This document shows positions 27,114 to 38,847 of a stretch of 42,885 bases of DNA, piece by piece (within the stretch, counting starts at the first letter, position 1; the number at the start of each line of letters is the position of its first letter). Under the pieces are notes generated by a model. That model saw only the letters and a list, made by a program, of their open reading frames with translations. It was not told the origin of the DNA and searched no databases. The DNA is taken from NCBI GenBank assembly GCA_902520645.1, contig CABYOP010000004.1, positions 1 to 42,885 of the forward strand, written 5' to 3'. Position numbers and translations under genes: made by a program. The stretch is from an uncultured Pelagibacteraceae bacterium. GTDB lineage: Bacteria > Pseudomonadota > Alphaproteobacteria > Pelagibacterales > Pelagibacteraceae.

Positions 27114-28469
27114 ATGAGTAATGATATTTTTTTAACTAATAATCTGAGTAACAAAAAAGAAAAGTTTGTTCCTATAGATGAAAAAAATATTAGGATGTAT
27201 GTTTGCGGTCCGACTGTATACGACGATCCTCATATTGGCAACGCAAGACCTATTGTTGTTTTTGATATTCTTTTTAAAATTTTCAAAAAAAAATATCCAA
27301 AAGTTACTTATGTTAGAAATATAACTGATGTTGATGATAAAATTATTAATTCATCAAAGGAAAAAAATATTTCAATTTCTGATTTGACCAATACCGTTAT
27401 TAAGAGTTTTGATAAAGATTGTAATTACTTAAATTGCGATATCCCCACACATCAACCCAAAGCAACAGAGCATATTGATATAATGATTGAAATGATTTCT
27501 GATTTAACAAAAAAAGGATTTGCTTATGAGGAAAATCAGCATGTGTATTTTGAAGTAAATAAATTTAAAGATTATGGAAAACTTTCAAATAAAAATCTTG
27601 ATGAATTAATTGCTGGTTCAAGAGTTGAAGTAAGTGATAACAAAAAAAATTCACAAGATTTTGTTCTATGGAAACCTTCTAAAGATGATGAGCCTTCTTG
27701 GGAGTCCCCTTGGGGCAAAGGAAGACCTGGTTGGCATTTAGAATGTTCTGCTATGTCAAAAAAACTTCTTGGAAATGAGTTTGATATTCATGGAGGTGGT
27801 ATAGACTTATTGTTCCCACACCATGAAAACGAAATTGCTCAATCAAGATGTGCAAATGATACAAAAGTTTTTGCAAATTTCTGGTTGCATAACGCATTCA
27901 TAACAATGTCGAATGAAAAAATGGCTAAATCTCAAGGAAATATTTTAAAAATAAAGGATTTTAGGAACAAAGTAAGTGGTCAAGTATTAAGATTAGCTTT
28001 AATGAGTGCACATTACAAACAACCATTAGATTGGAACGATAAACTTTTAAATGATTGTCAAAATACAATTAGTAAATGGTATAATGTTTACTCGTCTGAT
28101 TATCACGAGGAAGAAGTTGATGATGAAATTCTAAAACCACTTTACGACGATTTAAATACACCAGGTTACATTGCTAACCTTCATAAACTGTATGAGAAAG
28201 CACAAAAAGGTAATTCCACTGACAAAGCATTATTTACATCTGCATGTAATTTTATAGGTTTATTGAATGAAACTGAAATCGAATGGTTAGAGTTTAAGAA
28301 AAATAAACTTTCAATAAATGAAGCTGAAATTTTAGAAAAAATTGAGCAAAGAAATAAAGCTAGAAAAGATAAAAGCTATGAAGAAGCTGATAAAATAAGG
28401 GACGAGCTTTTAGACAAAGGTGTTTTAATAGAAGATAAAAATGGTAAAACGACTTGGAAATTTAAATGA
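27114..28469 (+). CDS. cysS: Cysteinyl-tRNA synthetase
   Basis: YVCGPTVYDDPHIGNARP, GRPGWHLECSAMSKKLLGNEFDIHGGGIDLLFPHHENEIAQS, KMAKSQGN. Confidence 0.98.
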   Translation: MSNDIFLTNNLSNKKEKFVPIDEKNIRMYVCGPTVYDDPHIGNARPIVVFDILFKIFKKKYPKVTYVRNITDVDDKIINSSKEKNISISDLTNTVIKSFDKDCNYLNCDIPTHQPKATEHIDIMIEMISDLTKKGFAYEENQHVYFEVNKFKDYGKLSNKNLDELIAGSRVEVSDNKKNSQDFVLWKPSKDDEPSWESPWGKGRPGWHLECSAMSKKLLGNEFDIHGGGIDLLFPHHENEIAQSRCANDTKVFANFWLHNAFITMSNEKMAKSQGNILKIKDFRNKVSGQVLRLALMSAHYKQPLDWNDKLLNDCQNTISKWYNVYSSDYHEEEVDDEILKPLYDDLNTPGYIANLHKLYEKAQKGNSTDKALFTSACNFIGLLNETEIEWLEFKKNKLSINEAEILEKIEQRNKARKDKSYEEADKIRDELLDKGVLIEDKNGKTTWKFK

Positions 28470-30067
28470 GTAAAGATCAGCTATATATATTTGACACCAC
28501 TCTTCGTGATGGAGCACAAACTCAAGGTGTTGATTTTTCTATTGACGATAAAGAGAAAATTTCTTCTGCTTTAGATGAGCTTGGTGTTGATTACATTGAA
28601 GGAGGTTGGCCTGGTGCGAACCCAACTGATACAGAATTTTTTAACAAAGATCACAATTTTAAATCATCTAATTTAACTGCTTTTGGTATGACAAAGAAAT
28701 CAAAGCACAGTGCTGAAAATGACCCAATGTTATCCTCATTAATTAATTCGAAAAGTTCATCAATTTGCTTGTTTGGAAAATCTTGGGATTTCCAAGTTGA
28801 CGTAGCCCTTGGTATATCAAATCAGGAAAATCTTACCAATATTAGCGACAGTGCAAAACATATCGTTAAATCAGGCAAAGAATTTATGTTTGATGCTGAA
28901 CATTTTTTTGATGGATATAAAGCAAATTCTGAATATGCACTTGCTTGCTTAAAATCTGCTTATGACAATGGAGCAAGATGGATTGTTTTGTGTGATACAA
29001 ATGGAGGAACACTTCCTCATGAGATTGAAAAAATTGTTTTGAAAGTTGCAAAACATATACCAGGAAAAAATTTAGGAATTCATGCTCATAATGATACAGA
29101 AAATGCTGTTGCAAATAGTTTAACTGCAGTTCAAGCTGGTGTGAGACAAGTCCAGGGAACTATTAATGGGTTAGGTGAAAGATGTGGTAATGCAAACTTA
29201 ACATCTCTGATCCCAACCTTGTTTTTAAAAAAAGATTTTTATGAAAATTATAAACTTAATATTAAACGTGAAAATTTGAAAAATTTAACACAATGCTCAA
29301 GGTTGCTAGATGAATTACTCAATCGCAAACCTAATAAACACTTACCTTATGTTGGTGCGTCAGCCTTTTCTCACAAGGGAGGAATGCATGTTTCTGCTGT
29401 TCAAAAAGATCCAAAAACTTATGAACATATTAATCCTGAAGAGGTAGGAAACTCGAGAAATATAGTTGTGTCAGATCAATCAGGACAGTCTAATATTATG
29501 TCTAGATTAAATTCTATAGGAATAAAGGTAGAGAAAAATGATCCTAAAATAAAAAAACTTCTTGAAGAGGTAAAAGATAGGGAGTTTATAGGGTATAGCT
29601 ACGATGGCGCAGATGCTTCTTTTGAATTACTAGCAAGAAGATTGATGGGTGACATACCAAGATATATTTCAATTAATGAATATGATGTTTCTGTTAAAAA
29701 AGATAAATCTGGAGAAATTATTTCTCATGCTAAGGCTAAATTAGAAGTGGATGGCCAAAAGATATTATGTGAGGGAGAAGGGAATGGACCTGTTAATGCT
29801 TTAGATAATGCGATTAGAAAAAACGTTAATAAACTTGATAAGTATTCTGAATATTTAAAAGATTTAAGATTAGTCGATTATAAGGTAAGAATTTTAAATA
29901 CGGGGACTGAAGCGGTAACTAGAGTTAGTATTGAAAGCACAGACTCCAAAGGATTAAATTGGTTTACAATAGGAGTTTCGCCAAATATCATTGATGCATC
30001 TTTTAAAGCACTTATCGATAGCTTGGATTACAAACTCTATAAAGATAACGCTCCTGCTAGCCTTTAG
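28466..30067 (+). CDS. cimA: (R)-citramalate synthase
   Basis: LYIFDTTLRDGAQTQGVDFSIDDKEKI, GIHAHNDTENAVANSL, INGLGERCGNANL; CimA-like C-terminal domain. Confidence 0.93.
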   Translation: MSKDQLYIFDTTLRDGAQTQGVDFSIDDKEKISSALDELGVDYIEGGWPGANPTDTEFFNKDHNFKSSNLTAFGMTKKSKHSAENDPMLSSLINSKSSSICLFGKSWDFQVDVALGISNQENLTNISDSAKHIVKSGKEFMFDAEHFFDGYKANSEYALACLKSAYDNGARWIVLCDTNGGTLPHEIEKIVLKVAKHIPGKNLGIHAHNDTENAVANSLTAVQAGVRQVQGTINGLGERCGNANLTSLIPTLFLKKDFYENYKLNIKRENLKNLTQCSRLLDELLNRKPNKHLPYVGASAFSHKGGMHVSAVQKDPKTYEHINPEEVGNSRNIVVSDQSGQSNIMSRLNSIGIKVEKNDPKIKKLLEEVKDREFIGYSYDGADASFELLARRLMGDIPRYISINEYDVSVKKDKSGEIISHAKAKLEVDGQKILCEGEGNGPVNALDNAIRKNVNKLDKYSEYLKDLRLVDYKVRILNTGTEAVTRVSIESTDSKGLNWFTIGVSPNIIDASFKALIDSLDYKLYKDNAPASL

Positions 30068-30069
30068 GC

Positions 30070-30933
30070 ATGAAGACTAAAAAGTTCTCAAATAAACCTT
30101 CTGATATTAGTAAAAGAATTGGAGCAAAACCAGTTATTTGCTATCCTAATAATAATATTGAAGAAAAAAACTTAAATATTTTACATCTAGCTCGAAAAAA
30201 TTTGAATAAAAAAAATGAAATAATAATTCCTCCAAGAGACGCTAAAACATTTCAAGTCAAAAGAGGTGAATTCTTTAGAATAGAAAGCGTCGAAGGACCT
30301 CAAGTAGGAGACCTAAACCTTTTTAATTTGAATAACTTAAATGAAAAATTTTATTCCGGGAAAACTAGAGCACTTTATGGAACACATCTTTCTGTAGGCG
30401 ATAAAATGTTTAGTAGTTTTCCTTATCTTAGATCTTTAGCAACTATTACATGGGATACATTAGATTGGTATGATTATGATGATGATGGTGGATCAGTACA
30501 CGATGTAATTGGGACTAGGTGCGATCCTTATACTTCAAAGCTTCTATCGGGTAATGACTATCATTATTGCTGTCATTCAAATTTAACTAGAGCATTAGTT
30601 AAAGAAAAAAAACTTAAAATTGATGATGCTGAAAAAATAGTTCATGATGTTTTAAATGTTTTTATGTTAACTGGATTTACCAATGACACTAAACAATATT
30701 TTATGAAGGCAAGTCCTGTAAGACCAGGTGATTACTTAGAATTTTTTGCAGAGAGTGATTTATTAGGAGCCCTATCAGCTTGTCCTGGAGGAGATTGTGG
30801 ATCTGAACATTCCTCTGATGTAGCAAAATGCTATCCATTAAAAGTTAGTATATGGCAAGTAGATGAAAAATATTTAAAAAATTTAGATACATCTGAAATT
30901 TCAAAGTATGATAGAAGTCACGGCATAGACTAA
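30070..30933 (+). CDS. DUF1989 / urea carboxylase-associated-family protein
   Basis: IIPPRDAKTFQVKRGEFFRIESVEGPQVGDLNLFN, HDVIGTRCDPYT, HCCHSNLTRAL-type motif, SACPGGDC. Confidence 0.8.
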   Translation: MKTKKFSNKPSDISKRIGAKPVICYPNNNIEEKNLNILHLARKNLNKKNEIIIPPRDAKTFQVKRGEFFRIESVEGPQVGDLNLFNLNNLNEKFYSGKTRALYGTHLSVGDKMFSSFPYLRSLATITWDTLDWYDYDDDGGSVHDVIGTRCDPYTSKLLSGNDYHYCCHSNLTRALVKEKKLKIDDAEKIVHDVLNVFMLTGFTNDTKQYFMKASPVRPGDYLEFFAESDLLGALSACPGGDCGSEHSSDVAKCYPLKVSIWQVDEKYLKNLDTSEISKYDRSHGID

Positions 30934-30935
30934 TT

Positions 30936-31649
30936 ATGTCAAAGAATAATATTTCATTTATTTTACACAAACCACAACTGTCAGAAAACATTGGTGCATG
31001 CGCAAGAGCTATTAAAAATTTTAATTTTCAAAAAATGATTGTTGTAGATCCTAAGCCCATCTATCCAAATGATAAAATTTTAGCTACGTCGGTTGGAGCA
31101 AAAAACATCATAAGTAAGAGTCAAAATTTTGATAATTTAGAGTATGCTTTAAAAAATATTGATGTAGTAGTTGCTACTTCAGCTAGGTTTAGAAATAAAA
31201 ATATTAAACATATTCAATTAGAAGATTTAAAGAAGATTGATTATAAAAAAAAAGTTGCTTTCTTATTTGGATCAGAAGCTTCGGGACTTTCAAATAATGA
31301 AATAAGTTATGCAAATTATACTCTTCAAATCCCAACTAACCCAGATTTTAAATCTTTGAACTTGTCTCACAGTTTAATTATAATCGCTCAAGCTGTGCAT
31401 AGCATCATTAATTCAAAAGTTTCTAGTTTTAAAAAATCTAAAAAAATAAAGTTAGCATCAAAAAAAGACATATTATCAATGATTAACTTATGTATTAATA
31501 ATCTAGAGTACATACAGTTCTTCAAGCCAAAAGAAAAGAAACCTATAATGCTTCAGAACTTGAGGAATATTTTTTATAGGATGGAATTATCCTCAAAGGA
31601 AACACGTATTTTATCTAGTGTATTTGCAAGTTTAGGAAAAAAACGCTGA
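30936..31649 (+). CDS. trmJ: RNA methyltransferase, TrmH/SpoU family (TrmJ-like)
   Basis: ISFILHKPQLSENIGACARAIKNF, FLFGSEASGLSNNEI, IPTNPDFKSLNLSHSLIIIAQ. Confidence 0.87.
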   Translation: MSKNNISFILHKPQLSENIGACARAIKNFNFQKMIVVDPKPIYPNDKILATSVGAKNIISKSQNFDNLEYALKNIDVVVATSARFRNKNIKHIQLEDLKKIDYKKKVAFLFGSEASGLSNNEISYANYTLQIPTNPDFKSLNLSHSLIIIAQAVHSIINSKVSSFKKSKKIKLASKKDILSMINLCINNLEYIQFFKPKEKKPIMLQNLRNIFYRMELSSKETRILSSVFASLGKKR

Positions 31650-31677
31650 TTGACAAAACAATGAGTAGGTTTATAAA
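31650..31677 (+). promoter_or_regulatory. Candidate sigma70 promoter of rpsD
   Basis: TTGACA (31650-31655), 16-nt spacer, TATAAA (31672-31677); ATG at 31690. Confidence 0.6.
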
Positions 31678-31689
31678 CCCCTCTATTAA

Positions 31690-32307
31690 ATGACAAAAAG
31701 ATTAAACTCTAAACATAAAGTAGATAGAAGATTAAAGGTTAACCTTTGGGGAAGACCTAAAAGCCCATTTAATACTAGAGCTTATGGACCAGGACAACAT
31801 GGTCAAACCAGATCATCTAAACCTTCAGATTATGGAATTCAGTTACAAGCTAAGCAAAAACTAAAAGCTTACTACGGTAATATCAACGAAAGACAATTTA
31901 GAAATATTTACAAAAAAGCTGTAATGCTTAAAGGTGATACAGGTGAAAATTTAATAGGTTTGCTTGAAAGAAGATTAGATGCAATAATTTACAGAGCAAA
32001 ATTTGCAACAACAATATTTTCAGCTAGACAGTTAATAAACCATGGTCACGTTAAGGTTAATGGTAAAAAAGTTAACATTGGAAGTTATTTAGTTAAAGAA
32101 GAAGACTCAATAGAAATAAGAGACAAATCCAAACAATTAGCAATTATTGATATTGCCTTAGCAAATAAGGAAAGAGAAACTCCAGAGTATATTCAGATGG
32201 ATGAAAAAAATAAAAAACTTAAATTTGTCAGGATACCAAAGTTTGAAGAAGTTCCATATCCAATTGTTATGGAACCTAATCTAGTTATCGAATATTATTC
32301 TAGATAA
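31690..32307 (+). CDS. rpsD: 30S ribosomal protein S4
   Basis: [68 protein letters not shown]. Confidence 0.98.
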   Translation: MTKRLNSKHKVDRRLKVNLWGRPKSPFNTRAYGPGQHGQTRSSKPSDYGIQLQAKQKLKAYYGNINERQFRNIYKKAVMLKGDTGENLIGLLERRLDAIIYRAKFATTIFSARQLINHGHVKVNGKKVNIGSYLVKEEDSIEIRDKSKQLAIIDIALANKERETPEYIQMDEKNKKLKFVRIPKFEEVPYPIVMEPNLVIEYYSR

Positions 32308-32646
32308 TTAATTTTTAGCTTTAAAACTAATATTTTTGCTTTCAAGCAGTTTAGCTAGTTCACCACTTTCAAACATTTCTTTTATAATATCACAACCACC
32401 AACAAATTCATTTTTAATATATAGTTGAGGGATTGTGGGCCAATCACTATATACCTTGATACCTTCCCTAAGTTTTGGGTCTGCTAAAACATTTATACCT
32501 TTAAAATTTACTTCTAGTACTTTTAAAATGTTAGATGTGGCCATTGAGAATCCACATTGCGGTGCATCTGGTGTACCTTTCATGAATAAGCAAACTTCGT
32601 TTTTTTCAATTTCATTTTTAATTAAATCATTTGTTTGTTGGTCCAT
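32308..32646 (-). CDS. grxD: Monothiol glutaredoxin (Grx4/GrxD family)
   Basis: [16 protein letters not shown] and [16 protein letters not shown] signatures. Confidence 0.95.
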   Translation of the reverse strand: MDQQTNDLIKNEIEKNEVCLFMKGTPDAPQCGFSMATSNILKVLEVNFKGINVLADPKLREGIKVYSDWPTIPQLYIKNEFVGGCDIIKEMFESGELAKLLESKNISFKAKN

Positions 32647-32647
32647 T

Positions 32648-32878
32648 TTAATTTTCCTTTGTTTTGATTGCTAAAGCATGTAGCTCGTTACCCATTCTAC
32701 CTTTTAACGAATTATACACCATTTTATGTTGTTCAATTTTACTTTTACCTGAAAATTGGGATGAAGTTATAGTTGCAGAATAATGGTTTCCATCACCAGC
32801 TAAGTCTTCTATTTCAACAATAGCATCAGGCATTGCCTCTTTAATTAAACTCTCAATTTCATTTAAATTCATTGCCAT
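32648..32878 (-). CDS. BolA-family protein
   Basis: [35 protein letters not shown]...[27 protein letters not shown]. Confidence 0.93.
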   Translation of the reverse strand: MAMNLNEIESLIKEAMPDAIVEIEDLAGDGNHYSATITSSQFSGKSKIEQHKMVYNSLKGRMGNELHALAIKTKEN

Positions 32879-35070
32879 TAGTTACTCATGTATTCTTTTA
32901 ACCACTTTGTATTAAACCCTTTTAATTCGTCAATTGTAACTTTTGTCTTTTCATTTAAAAATAGCATATTTTCACTGATTGTACCAAGCTCATCATAATG
33001 AACAGCATTTTTGTTTAATACATCTAGGACTTTATTATAATCTTTTTTACTGATTTCAACAATGTATCTCCCCTGATCTTCTGCAAAGAAATATTCTATT
33101 TCATTGATTAAGTATTTTGGTTTTTTAAGATTAATACCTTTATTACCTTTAATACACATTTTTGAGACAGCAGTAATTATGCCACCTAAAGAAATATCAT
33201 GGGCACTTTTAATTAAATTGTTATCAATTAACTTTAAAAGTGTTTCTCCATTATTTTTCTCATTAAATAGATTTACTTCTGGTGGAGGCCCATTTTTTTC
33301 ATCCAATATAACTCTTGCAAATAAACTTTGATCAATATGGCCCTCTGTTTTGCCAATAACTAATACAACGTTATCAATTTCTTTAAAATCCATAGTGATC
33401 ATTTTTGTATAATCTTTTATCAGCCCAACTCCGCCTATGGATGGAGTGGGTTTAATACCCTGATCTTTTGTTTGATTGTAGAAAGAAACATTTCCAGATA
33501 CCACAGGAAATTTTAAATAAGAGCTTGCTTCTCCAATTCCCTGAACACATTCAACAAACTCTCCCATATTTTCTTCATTTTCAGGACTACCAAAATTAAG
33601 ACAATTTGTAATAGCAATAGGTTTTGCTCCAACAGATATTAAATTTCTAAAACTTTCGCAAACCACTTGCTTTCCTCCTGTAAGAGGGTGAGCCCAACAA
33701 TAGACAGCTGATGAGTCTACTGAAGCAGCAACTGCTTTTCTAGTACCATGAACTCTAACTACACCCGAGTCACCACCAGGCTTTTGAATAGTATCTCCCA
33801 TTACTGTATGATCATACTGTTGCCAAATCCATTCTTTACTGGAAATATTTGGATTAGCTAAAATTTTTTTTAGAACCTCAATTATTTTTAAATTATTTAT
33901 ATCATCTTTGTTAATTTTATTTTTCTTAGGTAGTTTTGCTTTTTTCCATTTACGATCATACATCGGTGAATTTTCGACAAGAGTATTTACTGGTATGTCT
34001 GCAACTTTTTTACTGTCAAAATAAAGTTCAATTTTTTTGGATTTGGTTGTTTTTCCAATAACAGCAAAATCTAAATTCCACTTATCAAATATTTTTTTAG
34101 CTTGTTCTTCTTTATTATTTTCTAAAACAATCAACATTCTCTCTTGACTTTCAGAAAGCATGATTTCATACGGGGTCATTTTTGCTTCCCTACAAGGCAC
34201 TTTATTTAAATTAATTTCTATTCCAAGATTTCCTTTAGAAGCCATCTCAATACTTGAGGAAGTTAGACCTGCTGCACCCATATCCTGAATAGCAATAATT
34301 GAGTCTCCTGACATTAATTCTAAACATGCTTCAAGTAAAAGTTTCTCTGTGAAAGGATCACCGACTTGTACAGTTGGTTTTTTCTCCTCAATTTTTTCAT
34401 CAAAACTAGCAGATGCCATACTCGCTCCGTGAATACCATCACGACCTGTTTTAGATCCTACGTATATTACAGGTTTATTTAAACCTGCAGCTTTTGAGTA
34501 AAAAATCTTATCTTTTTTAACTAATCCTAACGTCATTGCGTTCACTAGGATATTTCCATTATAAGAGCTATCAAAACTTGTTTGCCCTGCAATCGTAGGC
34601 ACTCCCATGCAGTTTCCATAACCTCCGATTCCATGCACAACACCTCTTAATAAATTTTTAGTTTTTTTATGCTGAGTAGAGCCAAAGTGTATTGAATTTA
34701 AATTAGCTATCGGTCTTGCACCCATTGTAAATACATCTCTCATTATTCCACCAACTCCAGTAGCGGCTCCTTGGTAAGGTTCAATAAATGATGGATGGTT
34801 ATGACTTTCAATTTTAAAGACGATTGCATCATTATCTCCAATATCAATTACCCCAGCATTTTCACCAGGTCCTTGAATAACTTGTTTTCCTTTAGTGGGT
34901 AATTTTTTTAGATGAAGTCTTGATGATTTGTAAGAGCAGTGCTCATTCCACATCGCAGAAAAAATCCCAAGTTCTGTTAAATTAGGGGTTCTTTTTAAGA
35001 GTTCACAGATTTTTTTATACTCATCTTTTTTTAATCCATGATCAATGGCTATTTTTTCGTTTACAATCAT
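32878..35070 (-). CDS. purL: Phosphoribosylformylglycinamidine synthase, PurL subunit
   Basis: [45 protein letters not shown], 730 aa small-type PurL. Confidence 0.97.
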   Translation of the reverse strand: MIVNEKIAIDHGLKKDEYKKICELLKRTPNLTELGIFSAMWNEHCSYKSSRLHLKKLPTKGKQVIQGPGENAGVIDIGDNDAIVFKIESHNHPSFIEPYQGAATGVGGIMRDVFTMGARPIANLNSIHFGSTQHKKTKNLLRGVVHGIGGYGNCMGVPTIAGQTSFDSSYNGNILVNAMTLGLVKKDKIFYSKAAGLNKPVIYVGSKTGRDGIHGASMASASFDEKIEEKKPTVQVGDPFTEKLLLEACLELMSGDSIIAIQDMGAAGLTSSSIEMASKGNLGIEINLNKVPCREAKMTPYEIMLSESQERMLIVLENNKEEQAKKIFDKWNLDFAVIGKTTKSKKIELYFDSKKVADIPVNTLVENSPMYDRKWKKAKLPKKNKINKDDINNLKIIEVLKKILANPNISSKEWIWQQYDHTVMGDTIQKPGGDSGVVRVHGTRKAVAASVDSSAVYCWAHPLTGGKQVVCESFRNLISVGAKPIAITNCLNFGSPENEENMGEFVECVQGIGEASSYLKFPVVSGNVSFYNQTKDQGIKPTPSIGGVGLIKDYTKMITMDFKEIDNVVLVIGKTEGHIDQSLFARVILDEKNGPPPEVNLFNEKNNGETLLKLIDNNLIKSAHDISLGGIITAVSKMCIKGNKGINLKKPKYLINEIEYFFAEDQGRYIVEISKKDYNKVLDVLNKNAVHYDELGTISENMLFLNEKTKVTIDELKGFNTKWLKEYMSN

Positions 35071-35750
35071 TTCATATTATTGATTAGGTTTTTTAGAAAA
35101 AGTGATCCATCTTCACCTGATAAAGAAGGATCAATCATTCTTTCAGGATGGGGCATCATGCCTAGAACATTTTTTTCTTTGTTAAAAATTCCTGCAATAT
35201 TATTTAGAGATCCATTTGGATTAAATGTATCTTTAATTTCACCACTTTGGTCACAGTAATTTATTGCAACTTGAGCATTATCTTCAATTTCTTTTAATTG
35301 ATCATTTGTACAAAAATAGTTACCTTCATTATGTGCGATGTGAAGCTCTAATACATTATTGTTAATGTTTTTAAAATAAGCATTATCTTTGTTACTAATT
35401 TTGACAAAAACATTTTTACAAATAAATTCTAAATATTTGTTTCTTAACAACACTCCAGGCACCAATCCAGTTTCAACTAAAATTTGAAAACCATTACAAA
35501 TACCCATAACCATTCCGCCAGAATTAGCAAAATTAATTACTGATTGCATAATCTTAGATTTAGAGGCCATGCTTCCACATCTGAGATAATCACCATAAGA
35601 AAAACCACCAGGTAAAACCACTAAGTCACTTTTTGGCAATTCAACATCTTGATGCCAAACCATTTTATTTTTAAAACCAAATTTTTTTAAAGCAACATCC
35701 ATATCTCTATCACAATTAGAGCCTGGAAATGTAATGACTGCTGATTTCAT
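35067..35750 (-). CDS. purQ: Phosphoribosylformylglycinamidine synthase, glutaminase subunit
   Basis: [57 protein letters not shown]. Confidence 0.97.
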   Translation of the reverse strand: MKSAVITFPGSNCDRDMDVALKKFGFKNKMVWHQDVELPKSDLVVLPGGFSYGDYLRCGSMASKSKIMQSVINFANSGGMVMGICNGFQILVETGLVPGVLLRNKYLEFICKNVFVKISNKDNAYFKNINNNVLELHIAHNEGNYFCTNDQLKEIEDNAQVAINYCDQSGEIKDTFNPNGSLNNIAGIFNKEKNVLGMMPHPERMIDPSLSGEDGSLFLKNLINNMK

Positions 35751-35753
35751 TAA

Positions 35754-35996
35754 TTATTGTGCATCAATAATTTTGTAATTTTCTATTACAAGATTAGCTA
35801 AAAGTTTTTTGCACATTTCTTCAACTTTATCTTTTGCTTTTTTTGGATTAGTTTCTTTAGTATCAATTTCAAAATATTTACCTTGTCTTACTTCATTAAT
35901 GTTATTGAAGCCCATTCCATCTAGAGCTTGATGAATAACTTTACCTTGAGGATCTAAAACATCTTTTTTAAGTGTTATAATTACTGATATTTTCAT
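35754..35996 (-). CDS. purS: Phosphoribosylformylglycinamidine synthase, PurS subunit
   Basis: 80 aa; [32 protein letters not shown]; operon position. Confidence 0.94.
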   Translation of the reverse strand: MKISVIITLKKDVLDPQGKVIHQALDGMGFNNINEVRQGKYFEIDTKETNPKKAKDKVEEMCKKLLANLVIENYKIIDAQ

Positions 35997-36778
35997 TTAC
36001 GCTTTCTTTTAACTGAAGATAGTTTTGTTACATTTACTGCACTTAGGTTGGATTGTTCATGAAGAATACCAAGTCTTTTAGCAACTTCTGTGTATGCTGG
36101 GATTAGATCTCCGAGATCTTTTCTGAACCTGTCTTTATCCAATTTTTTATCAGTTAAACTATCCCACAATCTGCAAGTATCAGGACTTATTTCGTCGGCT
36201 AAAATTACATCTTTCTTTCCATTAATATCCAGTCTTCCAAACTCTAACTTAAAGTCTATAAGTTTAATCCCAACACCTCGAAACATACCGATCATAAAAT
36301 CATTAATTCTTAAAATCATTTTTTTTACTTTATCTATTTCTTTTTTTGATGCCCAATCAAAAGCTAATATGTGTTCCTCAGCAATTAACGGATCGCCAAG
36401 CCGGTCATCTTTTAGGCAATATTCAATTAAAGGTTCTTTTAAAACTGTTCCATCTTCAATTCCAAGACGTTTTGTTAAAGACCCGGTTGCAATATTTCTA
36501 ACAACAAATTCGATAGGAATTATTTCAACAAGTTTAACGACCTGCTCACGCATGTTTAGTCTTTTAACTAAGTGATTTTTTATACCTATTTGTGAAAGGC
36601 TTGAAAGTATATGTTCAGAAATTCTATTGTTTAAAACTCCTTTTCCTTCAATGATAGATTTTTTTTGATTATTAAAAGCTGTTGCATCATCTTTAAAATA
36701 TTGAATTACTAAATCTTTATCATTTGTTGCATAAATGATCTTAGCTTTTCCCTCGTATATTTTTTTCCCTTTTTTCAT
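35993..36778 (-). CDS. purC: SAICAR synthetase
   Basis: [62 protein letters not shown]. Confidence 0.97.
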   Translation of the reverse strand: MKKGKKIYEGKAKIIYATNDKDLVIQYFKDDATAFNNQKKSIIEGKGVLNNRISEHILSSLSQIGIKNHLVKRLNMREQVVKLVEIIPIEFVVRNIATGSLTKRLGIEDGTVLKEPLIEYCLKDDRLGDPLIAEEHILAFDWASKKEIDKVKKMILRINDFMIGMFRGVGIKLIDFKLEFGRLDINGKKDVILADEISPDTCRLWDSLTDKKLDKDRFRKDLGDLIPAYTEVAKRLGILHEQSNLSAVNVTKLSSVKRKRK

Positions 36779-38070
36779 TATTTAAAAACTCTTCTAAAGA
36801 TTAAGTTTACATTTTTAAAATGTTTAGAGTAACTAAATAAAGATTTTAGTCTTTTTTGAGAAATTTTAGTCATGATAAATTTATCCTTTAAAAGAACATC
36901 ATATAAATTTAGATTTTCTGCAAAACACTTTTTTGCATAGCTCTGAACCATTTTATAGGATTTTTCTCTGCTTAACCCAGATTTTGTTAGTTCTAACATA
37001 ACCTCTTGTGAAAAAATTAAACCTTTGGTTATATTTAAATTTTCAAGCATTTTTTTTGGATACACAATCATATTTTCTAAAATATTCGTAAGTCTTACTA
37101 GAGCAAAGTCTGTTGTTATATTAGCATCAGGACCAATATTTCTCTCCACACTCGAATGGGAAATGTCTCTTTCATGCCATAGGGCAATATTTTCTAATGC
37201 AGGCACAACTGTACTTCTTACCATTCTTGCAAGTCCGGTTAAGTTTTCACTTAAAATAGGATTTTTTTTATGAGGCATAGCAGATGAGCCTTTTTGTTTT
37301 TTTGAAAAATATTCCTGTAATTCATAAACTTCTGTTCTTTGCAAGTGTCTAATTTCAATTGCAACTCTCTCAATTGAGCCTGCAATAATTCCTAAAACTG
37401 AAAAATAGAATGCATGTCTATCTCTTGGTATAACTTGAGTTGAAATTGGCTCAACTTTTAAACCTAATTTTTTTGCAACATGTTTTTCAACATTTGGATT
37501 AATATTGGCAAATGTTCCTACAGCTCCTGAAATTGCACAAGTTGCAACCTCATCGATTGCATCTGCCAATCTCTTCCTATTTCTCTTAAATTCTTCGTAA
37601 AATGATGCTAATTTTAAACCAAAAGTAATTGGTTCTGCATGAATACCATGACTTCGTCCCATACACGGAGTTAGTTTATATTTTTTAGCCTGTCTCTTTA
37701 AAACTTTTAAAATTTGATCGATGTCTTTTAAAATTATTTTTCCTGATTGGACTAATTGAATATTGAAACTAGTATCCAAAACATCTGAAGAAGTCATTCC
37801 TTGATGAAGATATCTGGCTTTAATTCCAGCTTTTTCTGTAACAGATGTTAGAAACGCTATCACATCGTGTTTAACTTCAGACTCTATTTTATGAATTCTT
37901 GAGACATTAATTTTAGCTTTTTTTCTAACAACCGAAGCAACTCCTTTTGGAATTTGTCTAAGTTGTTCCATTGCCTCAGCTGCAGCAATTTCAACATCTA
38001 ACCAGATTTTATATTTATTTTCCTCTGACCAAATGTCAGTTAATTGTTTACGCGAGTATCTTCTAATCAT
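36778..38070 (-). CDS. purB: Adenylosuccinate lyase
   Basis: [49 protein letters not shown]. Confidence 0.97.
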   Translation of the reverse strand: MIRRYSRKQLTDIWSEENKYKIWLDVEIAAAEAMEQLRQIPKGVASVVRKKAKINVSRIHKIESEVKHDVIAFLTSVTEKAGIKARYLHQGMTSSDVLDTSFNIQLVQSGKIILKDIDQILKVLKRQAKKYKLTPCMGRSHGIHAEPITFGLKLASFYEEFKRNRKRLADAIDEVATCAISGAVGTFANINPNVEKHVAKKLGLKVEPISTQVIPRDRHAFYFSVLGIIAGSIERVAIEIRHLQRTEVYELQEYFSKKQKGSSAMPHKKNPILSENLTGLARMVRSTVVPALENIALWHERDISHSSVERNIGPDANITTDFALVRLTNILENMIVYPKKMLENLNITKGLIFSQEVMLELTKSGLSREKSYKMVQSYAKKCFAENLNLYDVLLKDKFIMTKISQKRLKSLFSYSKHFKNVNLIFRRVFK

Positions 38071-38073
38071 TAA

Positions 38074-38847
38074 TTATAAGTATGGAGGCTTTGAATAACC
38101 TTTAGCAGATTCTGTAAAGATTTCATAACCATTTTCAGTAATTCCTAACGTATGTTCAAATTGAGCTGATAAAGATTTATCTTTTGTAACTGCTGTCCAG
38201 CCATCATTTAACATCTTTACATCATATTTTCCTGAGTTGATCATAGGCTCAATAGTAAATGTCATTCCAGGTCTAAGTTCAATACCTGTATTTTTAGTTC
38301 CATAATGTAAAATATTTGGAGTTTCATGAAAAGTTGTACTAATACCGTGACCACAAAAATCTCGAACAACTGAGAAACCTTTATCTTCAACAAATGATTG
38401 GATTGTATATCCAATATCACCTAATTTTATACCAGGTTTCAAAATTCTAATTGCTTTCATCATCGACTCGTAAGTTGTATCGATTAAATTTTTTAATTTA
38501 ACTGGAGTTTTACCAATACAAAACATTCTACTAGTGTCACCATAATGTTCATCAACAATTGCAGTAACATCTACATTAACTGCATCACCCTCATTTAAAA
38601 TTCTATCTGAAGGAATTCCATGACAGACAACATGATTTAAAGATGTGCATAGTGATTTTGTAAAGCCCCTATAATAAAGCGGAGCAGAGTAGCCTCCATT
38701 ATCTCTTATGAATTCGTATCCCAATTTATCAATGAAGTCTGTACTTACACCTTCTTTAATATTTTCTGTTAGCATATCTAAGGTTCTAGCAGCAAGATTA
38801 CCTGCAACTTTCATCTTTTCGAATTTTTCTTTATAATCACTCATCAA
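38074..38847 (-). CDS. map: Methionine aminopeptidase
   Basis: LCTSLNHVVCHGIPSDRILNEGDAVNVDVTAIVDEHYGDTSRMF, GHGISTTFHETPNILH. Confidence 0.97.
   Translation of the reverse strand: MMSDYKEKFEKMKVAGNLAARTLDMLTENIKEGVSTDFIDKLGYEFIRDNGGYSAPLYYRGFTKSLCTSLNHVVCHGIPSDRILNEGDAVNVDVTAIVDEHYGDTSRMFCIGKTPVKLKNLIDTTYESMMKAIRILKPGIKLGDIGYTIQSFVEDKGFSVVRDFCGHGISTTFHETPNILHYGTKNTGIELRPGMTFTIEPMINSGKYDVKMLNDGWTAVTKDKSLSAQFEHTLGITENGYEIFTESAKGYSKPPYL

Noticed and set aside
32435-32674. 79-aa plus-strand ORF across grxD
   Set aside because: Antisense to a clear Grx4-family gene; no independent support.
36090-36575. 161-aa plus-strand ORF antisense to purC
   Set aside because: Fully inside purC; Ser/Ile/Phe-rich shadow translation with no recognisable domain.
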